NCBI RefSeq assembly: GCF_008180725.1
Contig: NZ_VTEV01000002.1
Location: 554,980-618,979 of the forward strand
Direction of reading: 5' to 3'
Length of the DNA stretch: 64,000 nucleotides
Origin: Sutcliffiella horikoshii
GTDB lineage: Bacteria; Bacillota; Bacilli; Bacillales; Bacillaceae_I
The notes below the pieces were generated by a model, which had not been told where the DNA came from, searched no databases, and saw nothing but the letters and a program-made list of their open reading frames with translations. Shown piece after piece: positions 1-8,073 of this stretch (position 1 is its first letter; each line of letters begins with the position of its first letter). The translations under genes and the position numbers were made by a program.

Positions 1-153
1 GACGGAGTAGGATTTGATACGACAGAAAAAAAAGAAAAGTCGTTTGGTTTAATTGGAATGAGAGAAAGGGTAGAACTTATCAGCGGGGAATTAGACATAC
101 AGTCCACGTCTGGTAAGGGTACTACGGTCTTTATCAAAATTCCGTTAGGCTAA
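1..153 (+). CDS. degS: DegS sensor kinase, C-terminal end only
   Basis: The window opens inside this gene; about the last 50 residues are present, in frame from base 1 to a TAA at 151-153. The stretch GLIGMRERV followed by GGxL-type and GTTVFIKIP segments is the G2 box and final strand of a HATPase domain of the NarL/DegS (HisKA_3) kinase class. In Bacillus, DegS is a cytoplasmic sensor kinase that phosphorylates DegU, and degU follows here after 25 bases, so the pair is surely one operon. Identity is by these motifs and by position; the sensor part lies outside the window. Confidence 0.9.
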   Translation, partial: DGVGFDTTEKKEKSFGLIGMRERVELISGELDIQSTSGKGTTVFIKIPLG

Positions 154-178
154 AGATGTATTTGGGAGGATGAGAAGA

Positions 179-898
179 ATGGATACGACAAAAATCGTGA
201 TTATTGATGATCATCAGCTTTTCCGTGAAGGAGTTAAACGTATTCTTGATTTTGAAACGAACTTTCACGTGGTGGCAGAAGGTGACGATGGGGAAGAAGC
301 GCTTGACCTAATGGAAAAGCATGATCCAGACGTCATCATCATGGACATCAACATGCCAAAAGTAAATGGTGTGGAGGCTACAAGACGTTTAGTGGAAGCT
401 AACTCAGAAGCGAAGGTCATCGTATTATCCATTCATGATGATGAAAATTACGTTACACATGCACTGCAAACAGGTGCTCGTGGTTATCTTTTAAAAGAAA
501 TGGATGCCGATGCATTGGTGGATGCAGTCAAGGTGGTTGCGGATGGCGGATCTTATCTTCATCCAAAAGTTACGCACAACCTTGTAAGGGAATATCGCCG
601 TTTAACGGAAAATGGTGTGGGAAGCGGTTCGCGCGGACGCGGTGGAGGCGGCTCTACAGCTACAACTTATCAGCAAGTCGAAATTCGCCGCCCACTTCAC
701 TTGTTAACACGACGCGAGTGCGAAGTGCTTCAACTGTTGGCTGACGGAAAGAGCAACAAGGCAATCGGGGAAGCGTTGTTCATCAGTGAAAAGACAGTTA
801 AAAACCATGTTAGTAACATCCTTCAAAAAATGAATGTAAATGACCGAACACAAGCTGTTGTTGTTGCAATCAAGAATGGCTGGGTAGAGGTTAGGTAG
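179..898 (+). CDS. degU: Response regulator DegU
   Basis: NarL/FixJ-family regulator partner of DegS, controlling exoenzymes, motility and competence in Bacillus. The receiver domain (about residues 1-125) has the acidic pair D10-D11, the phospho-acceptor D56 in IIMDINMP and the conserved lysine near 106. The C-terminal LuxR-type helix-turn-helix (about 172-239) contains [19 protein letters not shown] and [18 protein letters not shown] chose ATG 179 because GGAGG at 165-169 sits 9 bases upstream; the in-frame ATG at 170 overlaps that ribosome site. The 239-residue length is about 10 more than B. subtilis DegU, owing to a glycine/serine/arginine-rich linker ([12 protein letters not shown]). 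Confidence 0.97.
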   Translation: MDTTKIVIIDDHQLFREGVKRILDFETNFHVVAEGDDGEEALDLMEKHDPDVIIMDINMPKVNGVEATRRLVEANSEAKVIVLSIHDDENYVTHALQTGARGYLLKEMDADALVDAVKVVADGGSYLHPKVTHNLVREYRRLTENGVGSGSRGRGGGGSTATTYQQVEIRRPLHLLTRRECEVLQLLADGKSNKAIGEALFISEKTVKNHVSNILQKMNVNDRTQAVVVAIKNGWVEVR

Positions 899-929
899 CC
901 TTGGGGATTTTGGTCTCCAGGGTTTTTTT
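899..929 (+). terminator. Rho-independent terminator after degU
   Basis: CCTTGGGGA and TCTCCAGGG pair (two G-U wobbles) around a short loop and are followed by seven T. It starts directly after the degU stop. Confidence 0.7.
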
Positions 930-1030
930 GTGGGATTGGAGGGGCGGTCTTGTGGTGGCAGGGGCGCTCTTGGGGTGGGCGAAATTTGTTTGGTTGTGTC
1001 GAATTATGCGCAATGGCTAATAAAATAAAA

Positions 1031-1130
1031 GTTTGGACAATAAATTTGAAAGTTGGACAATAAAACAATAGTTTGGACAATAAAATATAAATCTGGACAA
1101 TAAAATGAAAACTCGTCCCATAAAATCGAC
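1031..1130. repeat. 20-bp tandem array, five copies
   Basis: The unit gtTTGGACAATAAAA plus about five variable bases repeats at 1031, 1051, 1071, 1091 and 1111, with the last copy degenerate (CTCGTCCCATAAAA). A weaker copy may precede it at about 1011. It fills most of the 342-bp gap between degU and the DegV-family gene. A minus-strand reading frame over it (to 823) is only a translation of the repeat. Function unknown. Confidence 0.85.
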
Positions 1131-1173
1131 GCAAAACTTACTCTCCCAATAAAAAACAAACTTTTGATGAAAC

Positions 1174-1202
1174 TTATTACCGTTTCATGTACAATCTATA
1201 AT
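1174..1202 (+). promoter_or_regulatory. Candidate sigma-A promoter of the DegV-family gene
   Basis: TTATTA, 17 bases, TATAAT. The -10 is perfect, the -35 weak. It lies 38 bases upstream of the start codon at 1241. Confidence 0.45.
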
Positions 1203-1240
1203 AGATAACAGAAATACTCAGTATAAGGAAGGTCTACGAT

Positions 1241-2083
1241 ATGAAAACGGCGATTGTTACAGACAGTACTGCCTACATCCCAGCAGAATTACGCGCAAAG
1301 CATGATATACATATGATCCCGCTAAATGTTATTTTCGGAAATGAATCGTACCAAGAAGAAGTGGACATTAAAGTAGAGCAGTTTTACGAAGAAGTCAAAA
1401 ACAGTAGAGAGCTGCCATCCACCTCCCAGCCGGCCATTGGCGAATTTGTTTCCCTATTTGAGAAACTTGCAAAGGACTATGACGCAGTTGTCAGTATTCA
1501 CCTATCAAGCGGCATTAGCGGCACTTACCAGGGTGCTGTGGCAGCAGGTGACATGGTGGATGGAATTGATGTTTATGCATTCGATTCTGAAATCAGCTGC
1601 ATGATTCAAGGTTTCTACGCATTAGAAGCAGCGGAAATGGCCGCAGAAGGAAAGTCGCCTGAACAAATTATGGACCGAATGAACGTCATGAAAGAATCTG
1701 ACCGTGCTTACTTCATGGTAGATGACCTATCTCACTTGCAACGCGGTGGCCGTTTGAGCAGCGCCCAAGCAATTGTTGGAAGCCTATTGCAGGTTAAGCC
1801 AGTGTTGCATTTTGTTGATACGAAAATTGTCCCTTTCGAAAAGATTCGTACACGCAAAAAAGCGGTCAAGCGAATTCATGATTTGTTTGATGAGGATGCT
1901 ACTTTGGGAGTGCCAATGCGAGCATGTGTGATCCATGCAAACCGTGAGGAAGAAGCAGAAGAGATAAAAAAGGATCTTGAAGAGAAGTATCCACATGTTG
2001 AGTTTTTCTTGAGCTACTTTGGCCCGGTAATCGGAACGCATTTAGGCGAAGGTGCTTTGGGGCTTGGTTGGTATAAGCGGTAA
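1241..2083 (+). CDS. yviA: DegV-family fatty-acid-binding protein (FakB type)
   Basis: 280 residues, full length for the DegV family. FakB proteins bind a fatty acid and present it to the kinase FakA for phosphorylation and entry into phospholipid synthesis. Visible family motifs are TDSTAYIP at the N terminus, LPSTSQPAIGEF (fatty-acid carboxyl contact in the family), HLSSGISGTYQ and DLSHLQRGGRLS. ATG 1241 follows AGGAAGG at a good distance. The gene lies just after degSU as yviA does in B. subtilis, with its own promoter. FakB role is inferred from the family; which fatty acid it binds cannot be told from sequence. Confidence 0.9.
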   Translation: MKTAIVTDSTAYIPAELRAKHDIHMIPLNVIFGNESYQEEVDIKVEQFYEEVKNSRELPSTSQPAIGEFVSLFEKLAKDYDAVVSIHLSSGISGTYQGAVAAGDMVDGIDVYAFDSEISCMIQGFYALEAAEMAAEGKSPEQIMDRMNVMKESDRAYFMVDDLSHLQRGGRLSSAQAIVGSLLQVKPVLHFVDTKIVPFEKIRTRKKAVKRIHDLFDEDATLGVPMRACVIHANREEEAEEIKKDLEEKYPHVEFFLSYFGPVIGTHLGEGALGLGWYKR

Positions 2084-2201
2084 CTTTTTAGGATTTTGAT
2101 TGCACAGCATCATCGAGAGATTGGGAAGACATCAGGAGCAGTGGGTTGCTTGGGGTGTCTTTTTTGTGTTTTGTTGTGTTTGTTGCTGTAGGTGAAGCTA
2201 T

Positions 2202-2607
2202 GGTCGAATAGACCGCTCCTATTAGACAAATCTAGGCTAACGAACCGTGCAACGGTCGAATAGACCGCTCCTATTAGACAAATCTAGGCTAACGGACGGG
2301 GCAACGGTCGAATAGACCGCTCCTATTAGACAAATCTAGGCTAACGGACGGGGCAACAGTCGAATAGACCGCTTCTATTAGACAAATCTAGGCTAACGGA
2401 CCAGGGAACGGTCGAAAAGACCGCTCCTATTAGACAAATCTAGGCTAACGAACCGTGCAACGGTCGAAAAGACCGCTTCTATTAGACAAATCTAGGCTAA
2501 CGGACGGGGCAACGGTCGAAAAGACCGCTCCTATTAGACAAATCTAGGCTAACGGACCGGCAAATGGTCGAATAGATCTCCTCTATTAGATAACTCTAGG
2601 CTTCGGT
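2202..2607. repeat. 52-bp tandem palindrome array A (8 units)
   Basis: Units start at 2202, 2254, 2306, 2358, 2410, 2462, 2514 and 2566 (last one degenerate), an exact 52-bp step. Each begins with a hairpin: arm GTCGAATAG (or GTCGAAAAG), loop ACCGCTC, arm CTATTAGAC, then a conserved spacer containing AAATCTAGGCTAACGG. Spacers are alike between units, so this is not a CRISPR array. It occupies most of the 612-bp gap before comFA; nothing else is evident there except G/T-rich sequence at about 2140-2200. It shares period and hairpin geometry with the arrays at 40.9, 48.6, 62.2 and 63.8 kb. Confidence 0.93.
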
Positions 2608-2695
2608 AATCTTTCTAACAAAAATATCAACAACAAAACAGGCAGAGAGAACATCCTGTCTGTTACCAAATTTTCATCACCCAAGGAGGAAACCA

Positions 2696-4189
2696 ATGCT
2701 TTTCACCAAAACAACAAATAACCTATTAACAATTACCATCCAAAAATCCGAACACACTAAAACAATCTCCTCATTCCCCTCCATCCCTCAACCACCCATC
2801 CAGGAAACCTTCCCCTTCGACCCCAACCTCCAACACTTCCTATCGGGCAAGCGGCTTCTATCAGACGAACTCCCATTTAACCAGGCCACACTCCAAACCC
2901 ATTACCAAAATGGATACCTAAAACTCGATTATGGAGTCCACTCCACCAAATCAGGAACCAAATGCAATCGATGCGGGAATATGGATCAAAGCATGTTTGC
3001 TTCGTTCCACTGTGCCCGCTGTCACCAACCTTGTACCTATTGCAGGCATTGCATCATGATGGGGCGGGTGAGTGAGTGCACTCCGCTCATCTCGTGGAGT
3101 AGACCGCAGCCTCGAACGATTGCCAAATCCATAACTCCTTCGTGGAACGGTACCCTCTCCAAAGGTCAGGAAGTCGCCTCTAATAAAGTCGTCAAAGCAA
3201 TCCAAAACAATACATCCCTACTCGTTTGGGCAGTCTGCGGTGCTGGAAAAACAGAGGTTCTTTTTAAAGGAATTGAAACCGCACTAAATAAAGGTGGCCG
3301 GGTTTGTGTTGCCACTCCGAGAACGGATGTCGTGTTAGAGCTATCCCCGAGGTTAAAGCAAGCTTTTCCTGACATTGAAGTCGCCACACTTTATGGTGGC
3401 AGTGAGGACCGAGCGAAAAACGCGCCGCTTACCATCGCCACTACCCATCAGTTGCTTCGCTATTATCGTGCATTTGATACTCTCATGATTGATGAGGTTG
3501 ATGCCTTTCCTTACTCTATAGATAAAACGCTTGAGTATGCCGCGACCCAGGCACGAACCGAAAATGGTTGCTTCATTTACTTAAGTGCCACTCCATCGAA
3601 AAAAATGCAGAGAGAAGTCCGTGCTAAAAAACTAGAATCTGTGGTGATTCCTGCTAGATATCACAAACATCCCCTACCAGTTCCAACCTTGGAATGGTGT
3701 GGGAAATGGGAGAAGAGGATCAAGAAAGAAACCCTTCCAACGAACGTCCTTAATTGGGTGAGAAAGCATATGGAGAATGGAAGCCCCATATTTTTGTTCG
3801 TTCCCAATATCACTATCTTAGAAAAAGTTACCGACAACTTTGCAAAGGAGTACGGTGACCTAGTGGTAGGTGTGCATGCAAAAGACAAGAATCGCAAAGA
3901 GAAAGTGTCGCGCTTCCGGGAAGGGAACATTAAAATGCTAGTAACCACAACAATATTGGAGAGGGGGGTCACGGTAGCGGACGTTCAAGTTGGAGTGCTT
4001 GGAGCGGAGGACGCTGTTTTTTCGGAAAGTGCTCTTGTACAAATTGCCGGAAGGGTAGGCCGCAGCAGTCAATATCCAAGTGGAGATGTGCGTTTTTTTC
4101 ACTATGGAAAGACAAATGAGATGGTTGCTGCGATTGACCAGATTAGAAGGATAAACTACCAAGCGAGGAAGGGGGGATTTTTCCAATGA
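2696..4189 (+). CDS. comFA: Competence helicase ComFA
   Basis: 497-residue DEAD-like ATPase that drives single-stranded DNA across the membrane during transformation. A four-cysteine zinc site (CNRCG ... CARCHQPC ... CRHC, about residues 91-120) precedes the helicase core. Walker A is CGAGKTE, Walker B MIDEVD, motif III LSATPS, motif VI QIAGRVGRS. ATG 2696 follows AAGGAGG. It overlaps comFC by 4 bases (ATGA), so the two are co-translated. The first 250 bases of the gene are strikingly C-rich and G-poor on the coding strand compared with the rest. B. subtilis has comFB between comFA and comFC; it is absent here. Confidence 0.95.
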   Translation: MLFTKTTNNLLTITIQKSEHTKTISSFPSIPQPPIQETFPFDPNLQHFLSGKRLLSDELPFNQATLQTHYQNGYLKLDYGVHSTKSGTKCNRCGNMDQSMFASFHCARCHQPCTYCRHCIMMGRVSECTPLISWSRPQPRTIAKSITPSWNGTLSKGQEVASNKVVKAIQNNTSLLVWAVCGAGKTEVLFKGIETALNKGGRVCVATPRTDVVLELSPRLKQAFPDIEVATLYGGSEDRAKNAPLTIATTHQLLRYYRAFDTLMIDEVDAFPYSIDKTLEYAATQARTENGCFIYLSATPSKKMQREVRAKKLESVVIPARYHKHPLPVPTLEWCGKWEKRIKKETLPTNVLNWVRKHMENGSPIFLFVPNITILEKVTDNFAKEYGDLVVGVHAKDKNRKEKVSRFREGNIKMLVTTTILERGVTVADVQVGVLGAEDAVFSESALVQIAGRVGRSSQYPSGDVRFFHYGKTNEMVAAIDQIRRINYQARKGGFFQ

Positions 4190-4899
4190 ATCATTGTTTG
4201 ATTTGCCAAGAGGTTGTGACTTCTTCATTTGGCTGGAGCGCGTTCTTAGGTCTGCAAAAACATGCCCCTGTTTGTGGGGACTGCGAACATGCCTTCCAAA
4301 CAATCACAGGAGAGCTTTGCAGAATTTGCGGTCGGGAGTGGAGAATGGTGGCAGACGAAAATAGGTATGGCGATCTCTGTTCTGACTGTTTTAGATGGGA
4401 GGGCGATCCGGCTACAGCTGGTCTGCTAAAAAAAAACCGATCCGTCTACCATTACAATGAAAATATGAAGGATATATTATCAAGATATAAATTCAGAGGG
4501 GATGCCGCACTTTCACAAGTTTTCCAAGAAGCATTCACAAAGAAATTTAAAGAGGCATGCCCAAAAGAGAAGCCCATTGTTGTTCCTATCCCACTAAGTC
4601 CAGAACGAATATATGAACGCGGCTTTAATCAGTCACTTTTACTGGCAGAGCTTTTGCCGGGCAAACCAGAAGAGTTACTCTCTAAAACTAGCTCAGAAAA
4701 GCAATCAAAAAAAGCGCGATGGGAGAGGCTAGATCGGGAAAATACGTTCTTCGTCCCAGACTCTGAACTAGTAAAGGGTAAAAACATCCTCCTCATTGAC
4801 GACATTTACACGACAGGGACAACCGTGCGCATGGCGGCGAAGGTTCTTAAAAACGCCGGTGCTTATGATATTTCCTCCTACACACTTGTTCGCAGTTAA
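4186..4899 (+). CDS. comFC: Competence protein ComFC, phosphoribosyltransferase-like
   Basis: 237-residue ComF/GntX-family protein needed for transformation. The N-terminal zinc site uses CLIC, CGDC, CRICGREW and CSDC pairs (residues about 4-65). The C-terminal part is a type I phosphoribosyltransferase fold with the PRPP-binding loop ILLIDDIYTTGTT (about 203-215) and the family motif PIPLSPERIYERGFNQS. It begins in the 4-base overlap with comFA. ComFC of other bacteria is reported to work with ComFA at the inner side of the DNA-uptake channel; the enzymatic activity, if any, is unclear. Confidence 0.95.
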   Translation: MNHCLICQEVVTSSFGWSAFLGLQKHAPVCGDCEHAFQTITGELCRICGREWRMVADENRYGDLCSDCFRWEGDPATAGLLKKNRSVYHYNENMKDILSRYKFRGDAALSQVFQEAFTKKFKEACPKEKPIVVPIPLSPERIYERGFNQSLLLAELLPGKPEELLSKTSSEKQSKKARWERLDRENTFFVPDSELVKGKNILLIDDIYTTGTTVRMAAKVLKNAGAYDISSYTLVRS

Positions 4900-4960
4900 C
4901 ATTTTCCCGACTCATACGATATAAAGAATAAGAATTCATTGCTCGAAAGGGAGTTGCTTT

Positions 4961-5374
4961 ATGTCTCAACTAGATAATTGCCCAAGCTGTGGTCAGATTT
5001 ATGTGAAAAATGCGTTTCGGGAAGTCTGTGAAACGTGCTATAAAGAAGAGGAAGCGAAATATCAGACTGTTTATAAATACATCCGCCACCGAGAAAACCG
5101 GACAGCATCAATGGACCAAGTGGTGGAAGATACCGGAGTCGAGGAATACCTGATTATCAAGTTCATTAGAAAAGGTCGTATTCAACTGGTTCATTTTCCG
5201 AATTTAGGCTATCCGTGTGACAGATGTGGTAGGATTATTAGGGAGGACAAGCTCTGTCAAGGCTGTAAAAAAGATATATACGGGCAGCTTTCCCAATTGG
5301 AGCGCGAAGAAGAACGAAAACGTGCCATTCGTGAAGAAGGAAAAACATACCACGTTATTAATAAGAAGTTTTAA
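4961..5374 (+). CDS. yvyF: Flagellar operon protein YvyF (TIGR03826 type)
   Basis: 137-residue small protein found just before flgM in Bacillus. It has an N-terminal zinc ribbon (CPSCGQ ... CETC, residues 7-28), a central helix-turn-helix-like segment (MDQVVEDTGVEEYLIIKFIRKGRI) and a second ribbon CDRCGRI ... CQGC (about 86-104), then a charged tail. This layout resembles MerR/zinc-ribbon regulators, but no role is firmly established. The start at 4961 follows AAAGGGAG. A sigma-D promoter lies directly after its stop, so flgM and beyond can be transcribed separately. Confidence 0.85.
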   Translation: MSQLDNCPSCGQIYVKNAFREVCETCYKEEEAKYQTVYKYIRHRENRTASMDQVVEDTGVEEYLIIKFIRKGRIQLVHFPNLGYPCDRCGRIIREDKLCQGCKKDIYGQLSQLEREEERKRAIREEGKTYHVINKKF

Positions 5375-5401
5375 TAAACATTCTGGCCTTTGTGCCGATA
5401 A
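5375..5401 (+). promoter_or_regulatory. Sigma-D (flagellar) promoter for flgM and downstream genes
   Basis: TAAA at 5375-5378, exactly 15 bases, then GCCGATAA at 5394-5401: an almost perfect match to the Bacillus sigma-D consensus TAAA-N15-GCCGATAT. It starts right at the yvyF stop, 39 bases before flgM. Confidence 0.85.
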
Positions 5402-5439
5402 AAAAGATAGACAAACTGTTCGGAAGGAAGGGATATTAA

Positions 5440-5703
5440 ATGAAGATTAATAATTTAGGACCTTCAGGGATTAATCCATATAAAAATCAAATGAAACAGC
5501 AACAAGCTGCTAAAACGAACCAAACAAAAAGCGATCAAGTAGAAATATCAAGTAAAGCAAAAGAGCTGCAAGAACGTTCCCAGTTCGCTGAAGCTCGTCA
5601 GGAAAAAGTTGCAAAACTGAAAATTTCTGTGGAGAATGGCACCTATCAAATCGACTCAAAATCCGTCGCCAATAAGATGATCGATTACTATTCCAATAAA
5701 TAG
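5440..5703 (+). CDS. flgM: Anti-sigma-D factor FlgM
   Basis: 87 residues, usual for Bacillus FlgM. It holds sigma-D inactive until the hook-basal body is complete. The C-terminal half carries the family segment (VEISSKAKELQE ... KVAKLKISVENGTYQIDSKSVANKMI) that binds the sigma factor; the N-terminal third is polar and unstructured. ATG 5440 follows GGAAGGAAGGG. The perfect sigma-D promoter just upstream gives the expected negative feedback, since sigma-D makes its own inhibitor. Confidence 0.95.
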   Translation: MKINNLGPSGINPYKNQMKQQQAAKTNQTKSDQVEISSKAKELQERSQFAEARQEKVAKLKISVENGTYQIDSKSVANKMIDYYSNK

Positions 5704-5725
5704 AGCCACAAAATAAGGAGAAATT

Positions 5726-6190
5726 ATGTCTATTCCAACCATCATAACCATTCTTGAAAAAATGTTAACTTTGCATGCCTATCTCTATGAACTTACGGTG
5801 CGGAAAGAAGAGATTGTAAAGGCCAATAAGGTAGAAGAACTACAACGGATTACAAGAGAAGAAAAGCAATATACGAGAGCGATTATGCAGCTAGAGAAGC
5901 AACGAGCGGAACTGTCAAAGGGAAAAACGGTGACGGAGCTTGCAGAAATGAGCACTCCGACGGAAAAACATACCCTTCTTGATTTAAAAGCTAGGCTCAC
6001 TGAAACGATTGGCAACATTCAAAAGCAAAACGAGCTCAATCAACTCTTGCTCGAGCAATCCTTGCAATTTGTCACGATGACCTTGAATACCTTAAATCCG
6101 CAGCCGAATGCGGTAAACTACGAGAAACCTGCGAATACGAAGAAAAGTGTCAGTGCCCCAGCGCGCTCGCTGTTCGATTCAAGAGCTTAG
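5726..6190 (+). CDS. flgN: Flagellar export chaperone FlgN
   Basis: 154 residues, largely helical, with the FlgN-family pattern of an N-terminal long helix (IPTIITILEKMLTLHAYLYEL) and a second heptad-rich region (LLDLKARLTETIGNIQKQNELNQLLLEQSLQFV). FlgN is a cytosolic chaperone for the hook-filament junction proteins FlgK and FlgL, which are the next two genes. ATG 5726 follows AAGGAG. The last 30 residues are low complexity and probably disordered. Confidence 0.9.
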   Translation: MSIPTIITILEKMLTLHAYLYELTVRKEEIVKANKVEELQRITREEKQYTRAIMQLEKQRAELSKGKTVTELAEMSTPTEKHTLLDLKARLTETIGNIQKQNELNQLLLEQSLQFVTMTLNTLNPQPNAVNYEKPANTKKSVSAPARSLFDSRA

Positions 6191-6201
6191 GAGGAACATC
6201 C

Positions 6202-8064
6202 ATGCGTTCAACATTTCATAGTCTCGAGGTTGCGAGACGTGGGCTGGTTACCCAGCAAACTGCCCTTCAGACGGTTGGTCATAACATTGCCAATGCCAAT
6301 ACTCCAGGTTACACAAGACAAAGGGTGAACTTTGTCCAGACAGAGCCATATCCAGCTCCATCGTTAAATCGTCCGCAAATTCCAGGACAGATTGGGACAG
6401 GGGTAGAAGCAGGCAGCATCCAGCGTGTGCGGGAGAGTTTCCTGGATATCCAGTATCGCGGGGAAAACAATAAGCTAGGTTATTGGGAAGCGCGGGCTGA
6501 TTCTTTGCAAAAGATGGAAGAGATTATGAATGAGCCGTCAGAAACCGGTCTTTCAACTACTTTGGACCGCTTTTGGCAGGCCTTTCAAGACTTGGCCGTT
6601 AATCCGACTAATGCAGGTGCGCGTTCTGTAGTGAGGCAACGCGGGTTGGCGGTTGCGGAGACGTTTCGCTTTCTGTCAGACTCTCTATCATCCGTACAAG
6701 GTGATATCAAAAACGAAATGGATGTCACCATAAAGCAAGTGAACGCCATAAGCCAGCAAATCAACAACGTGAACAAACAGATTGGTGAACTTGAGCCCCA
6801 TGGCTATCTTGCAAACGATCTGTATGATGAAAGGGACCGTTTGGTGGACGAGCTTTCCCAGCTTGTTAATATCAAAACATCAAAAGTGGGTACAGGCGGC
6901 AGTCCAAGTGCCCTTGCGGAAGGAAAGCTAACGATTGATTTAGTTGATGACTCCGGTCGCACAATCGGTAATCTTGTCGATGCTACAAGTCTGAGAGTGA
7001 ACAGTCTTTCTCTTGAGTTCCGTGCTGATACCGGGTTGGTGGATGGCTACAGTCTTGGAGATACAAGCTTCGGGATTGGAAGTATGCAGGCTTCAGGAAA
7101 GTTGCGTGGATTGATTGATTCTTACGGGTTCATGGAAGGCAATGCAGAAAAGGGGCTTTACCCTGATATGCTAAACCATCTTGATACGGTGGCCTATGAA
7201 TTTGCCCAAGAGATCAACAGGGTCCATGAATCAGGTTGGAGCATCTCGAGCATGGAAACAGGAGAGCATACAGCGTACAAATTCTTTGAGTTTAAAAATA
7301 CAGACATTACTGCTGATAATAAAAAGAACGCCGCAAAACTTTTCACTGTTTCAGCGGATATCGTTCAATCTCTAGATAATATTGCTGCTTCTGGTTATAA
7401 CAAGGGAATCATTACGACTGGAGAATTTCATGGTTATAACGGTGTGGAGAATATCTCTGTTACCGTGCAGTCAACTGTAGATGCGGCTGGTGTTCAGCAG
7501 TTTACCTATACTGTATATGATGCAGCACAATCGCCGAAACAAGAGCTGAAGACATCCGGGAATTTTGCTAGTTTGGAAGAGCTTGGGGAAGGCTTATCGG
7601 AAGAGTTTGTGGATGCAAGTGGAAACCCTTCCGTTAATTTTGATTTAGATAAAGTTCGTTTGGAAGATGTATCAAAAGGTAACTTTATTGCAGTAGACAT
7701 CCCAAAAATCGGACAGGTCGGTGGCCGCGTTGGGGACGGTAGCAATGCGGTAGCGTTGGCGGAGGTAAAAGCACGTTCCCTTCAGCTAAATGGTGTTTCT
7801 ACTACTTTCCAAAACTATTACGAGAGCGTAATCGGTGGATTAGCAGTAGATGCGCAGGAAGCAAACCGACTTTCCTATAACAGTGAAACTTTGAGACTAT
7901 CAGTTGATCAGCGCCGTCAATCGGTAAGTGGTGTGTCGCTTGATGAAGAAATGACGAGTATGATTCAGTATCAACATGCGTACAATGCTTCAGCTCGAAT
8001 GATTACGTTAACGGACGAACTTTTAGATAAAATAATAAACGGCATGGGAATAGGCGGAAGGTAG
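6202..8064 (+). CDS. flgK: Hook-associated protein 1, FlgK
   Basis: 620 residues. The first of the two junction proteins joining hook to filament. The N terminus has the rod/hook family signature (LVTQQTALQTVGHNIANAN followed by TPGYTRQRV), and the C terminus (SVSGVSLDEEMTSMIQYQHA then YNASARMI) pairs with it in the D0 coiled coil. The middle is variable, and is longer than in B. subtilis FlgK (about 507 residues). Start ATG 6202 follows TAGGAGG. It is 11 bases after flgN. Confidence 0.97.
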   Translation: MRSTFHSLEVARRGLVTQQTALQTVGHNIANANTPGYTRQRVNFVQTEPYPAPSLNRPQIPGQIGTGVEAGSIQRVRESFLDIQYRGENNKLGYWEARADSLQKMEEIMNEPSETGLSTTLDRFWQAFQDLAVNPTNAGARSVVRQRGLAVAETFRFLSDSLSSVQGDIKNEMDVTIKQVNAISQQINNVNKQIGELEPHGYLANDLYDERDRLVDELSQLVNIKTSKVGTGGSPSALAEGKLTIDLVDDSGRTIGNLVDATSLRVNSLSLEFRADTGLVDGYSLGDTSFGIGSMQASGKLRGLIDSYGFMEGNAEKGLYPDMLNHLDTVAYEFAQEINRVHESGWSISSMETGEHTAYKFFEFKNTDITADNKKNAAKLFTVSADIVQSLDNIAASGYNKGIITTGEFHGYNGVENISVTVQSTVDAAGVQQFTYTVYDAAQSPKQELKTSGNFASLEELGEGLSEEFVDASGNPSVNFDLDKVRLEDVSKGNFIAVDIPKIGQVGGRVGDGSNAVALAEVKARSLQLNGVSTTFQNYYESVIGGLAVDAQEANRLSYNSETLRLSVDQRRQSVSGVSLDEEMTSMIQYQHAYNASARMITLTDELLDKIINGMGIGGR

Positions 8065-8073
8065 GTTAGATAG

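Noticed and set aside
823..1134. Minus-strand gene of about 100 codons with repetitive protein
   Set aside because: It is a translation of the 20-bp array plus part of degU, with no ribosome site or family resemblance.
2202..2607. CRISPR array
   Set aside because: Hairpin repeats with about 29-bp spacing look CRISPR-like, but the spacers are nearly the same in each unit and there are no cas genes in the window.
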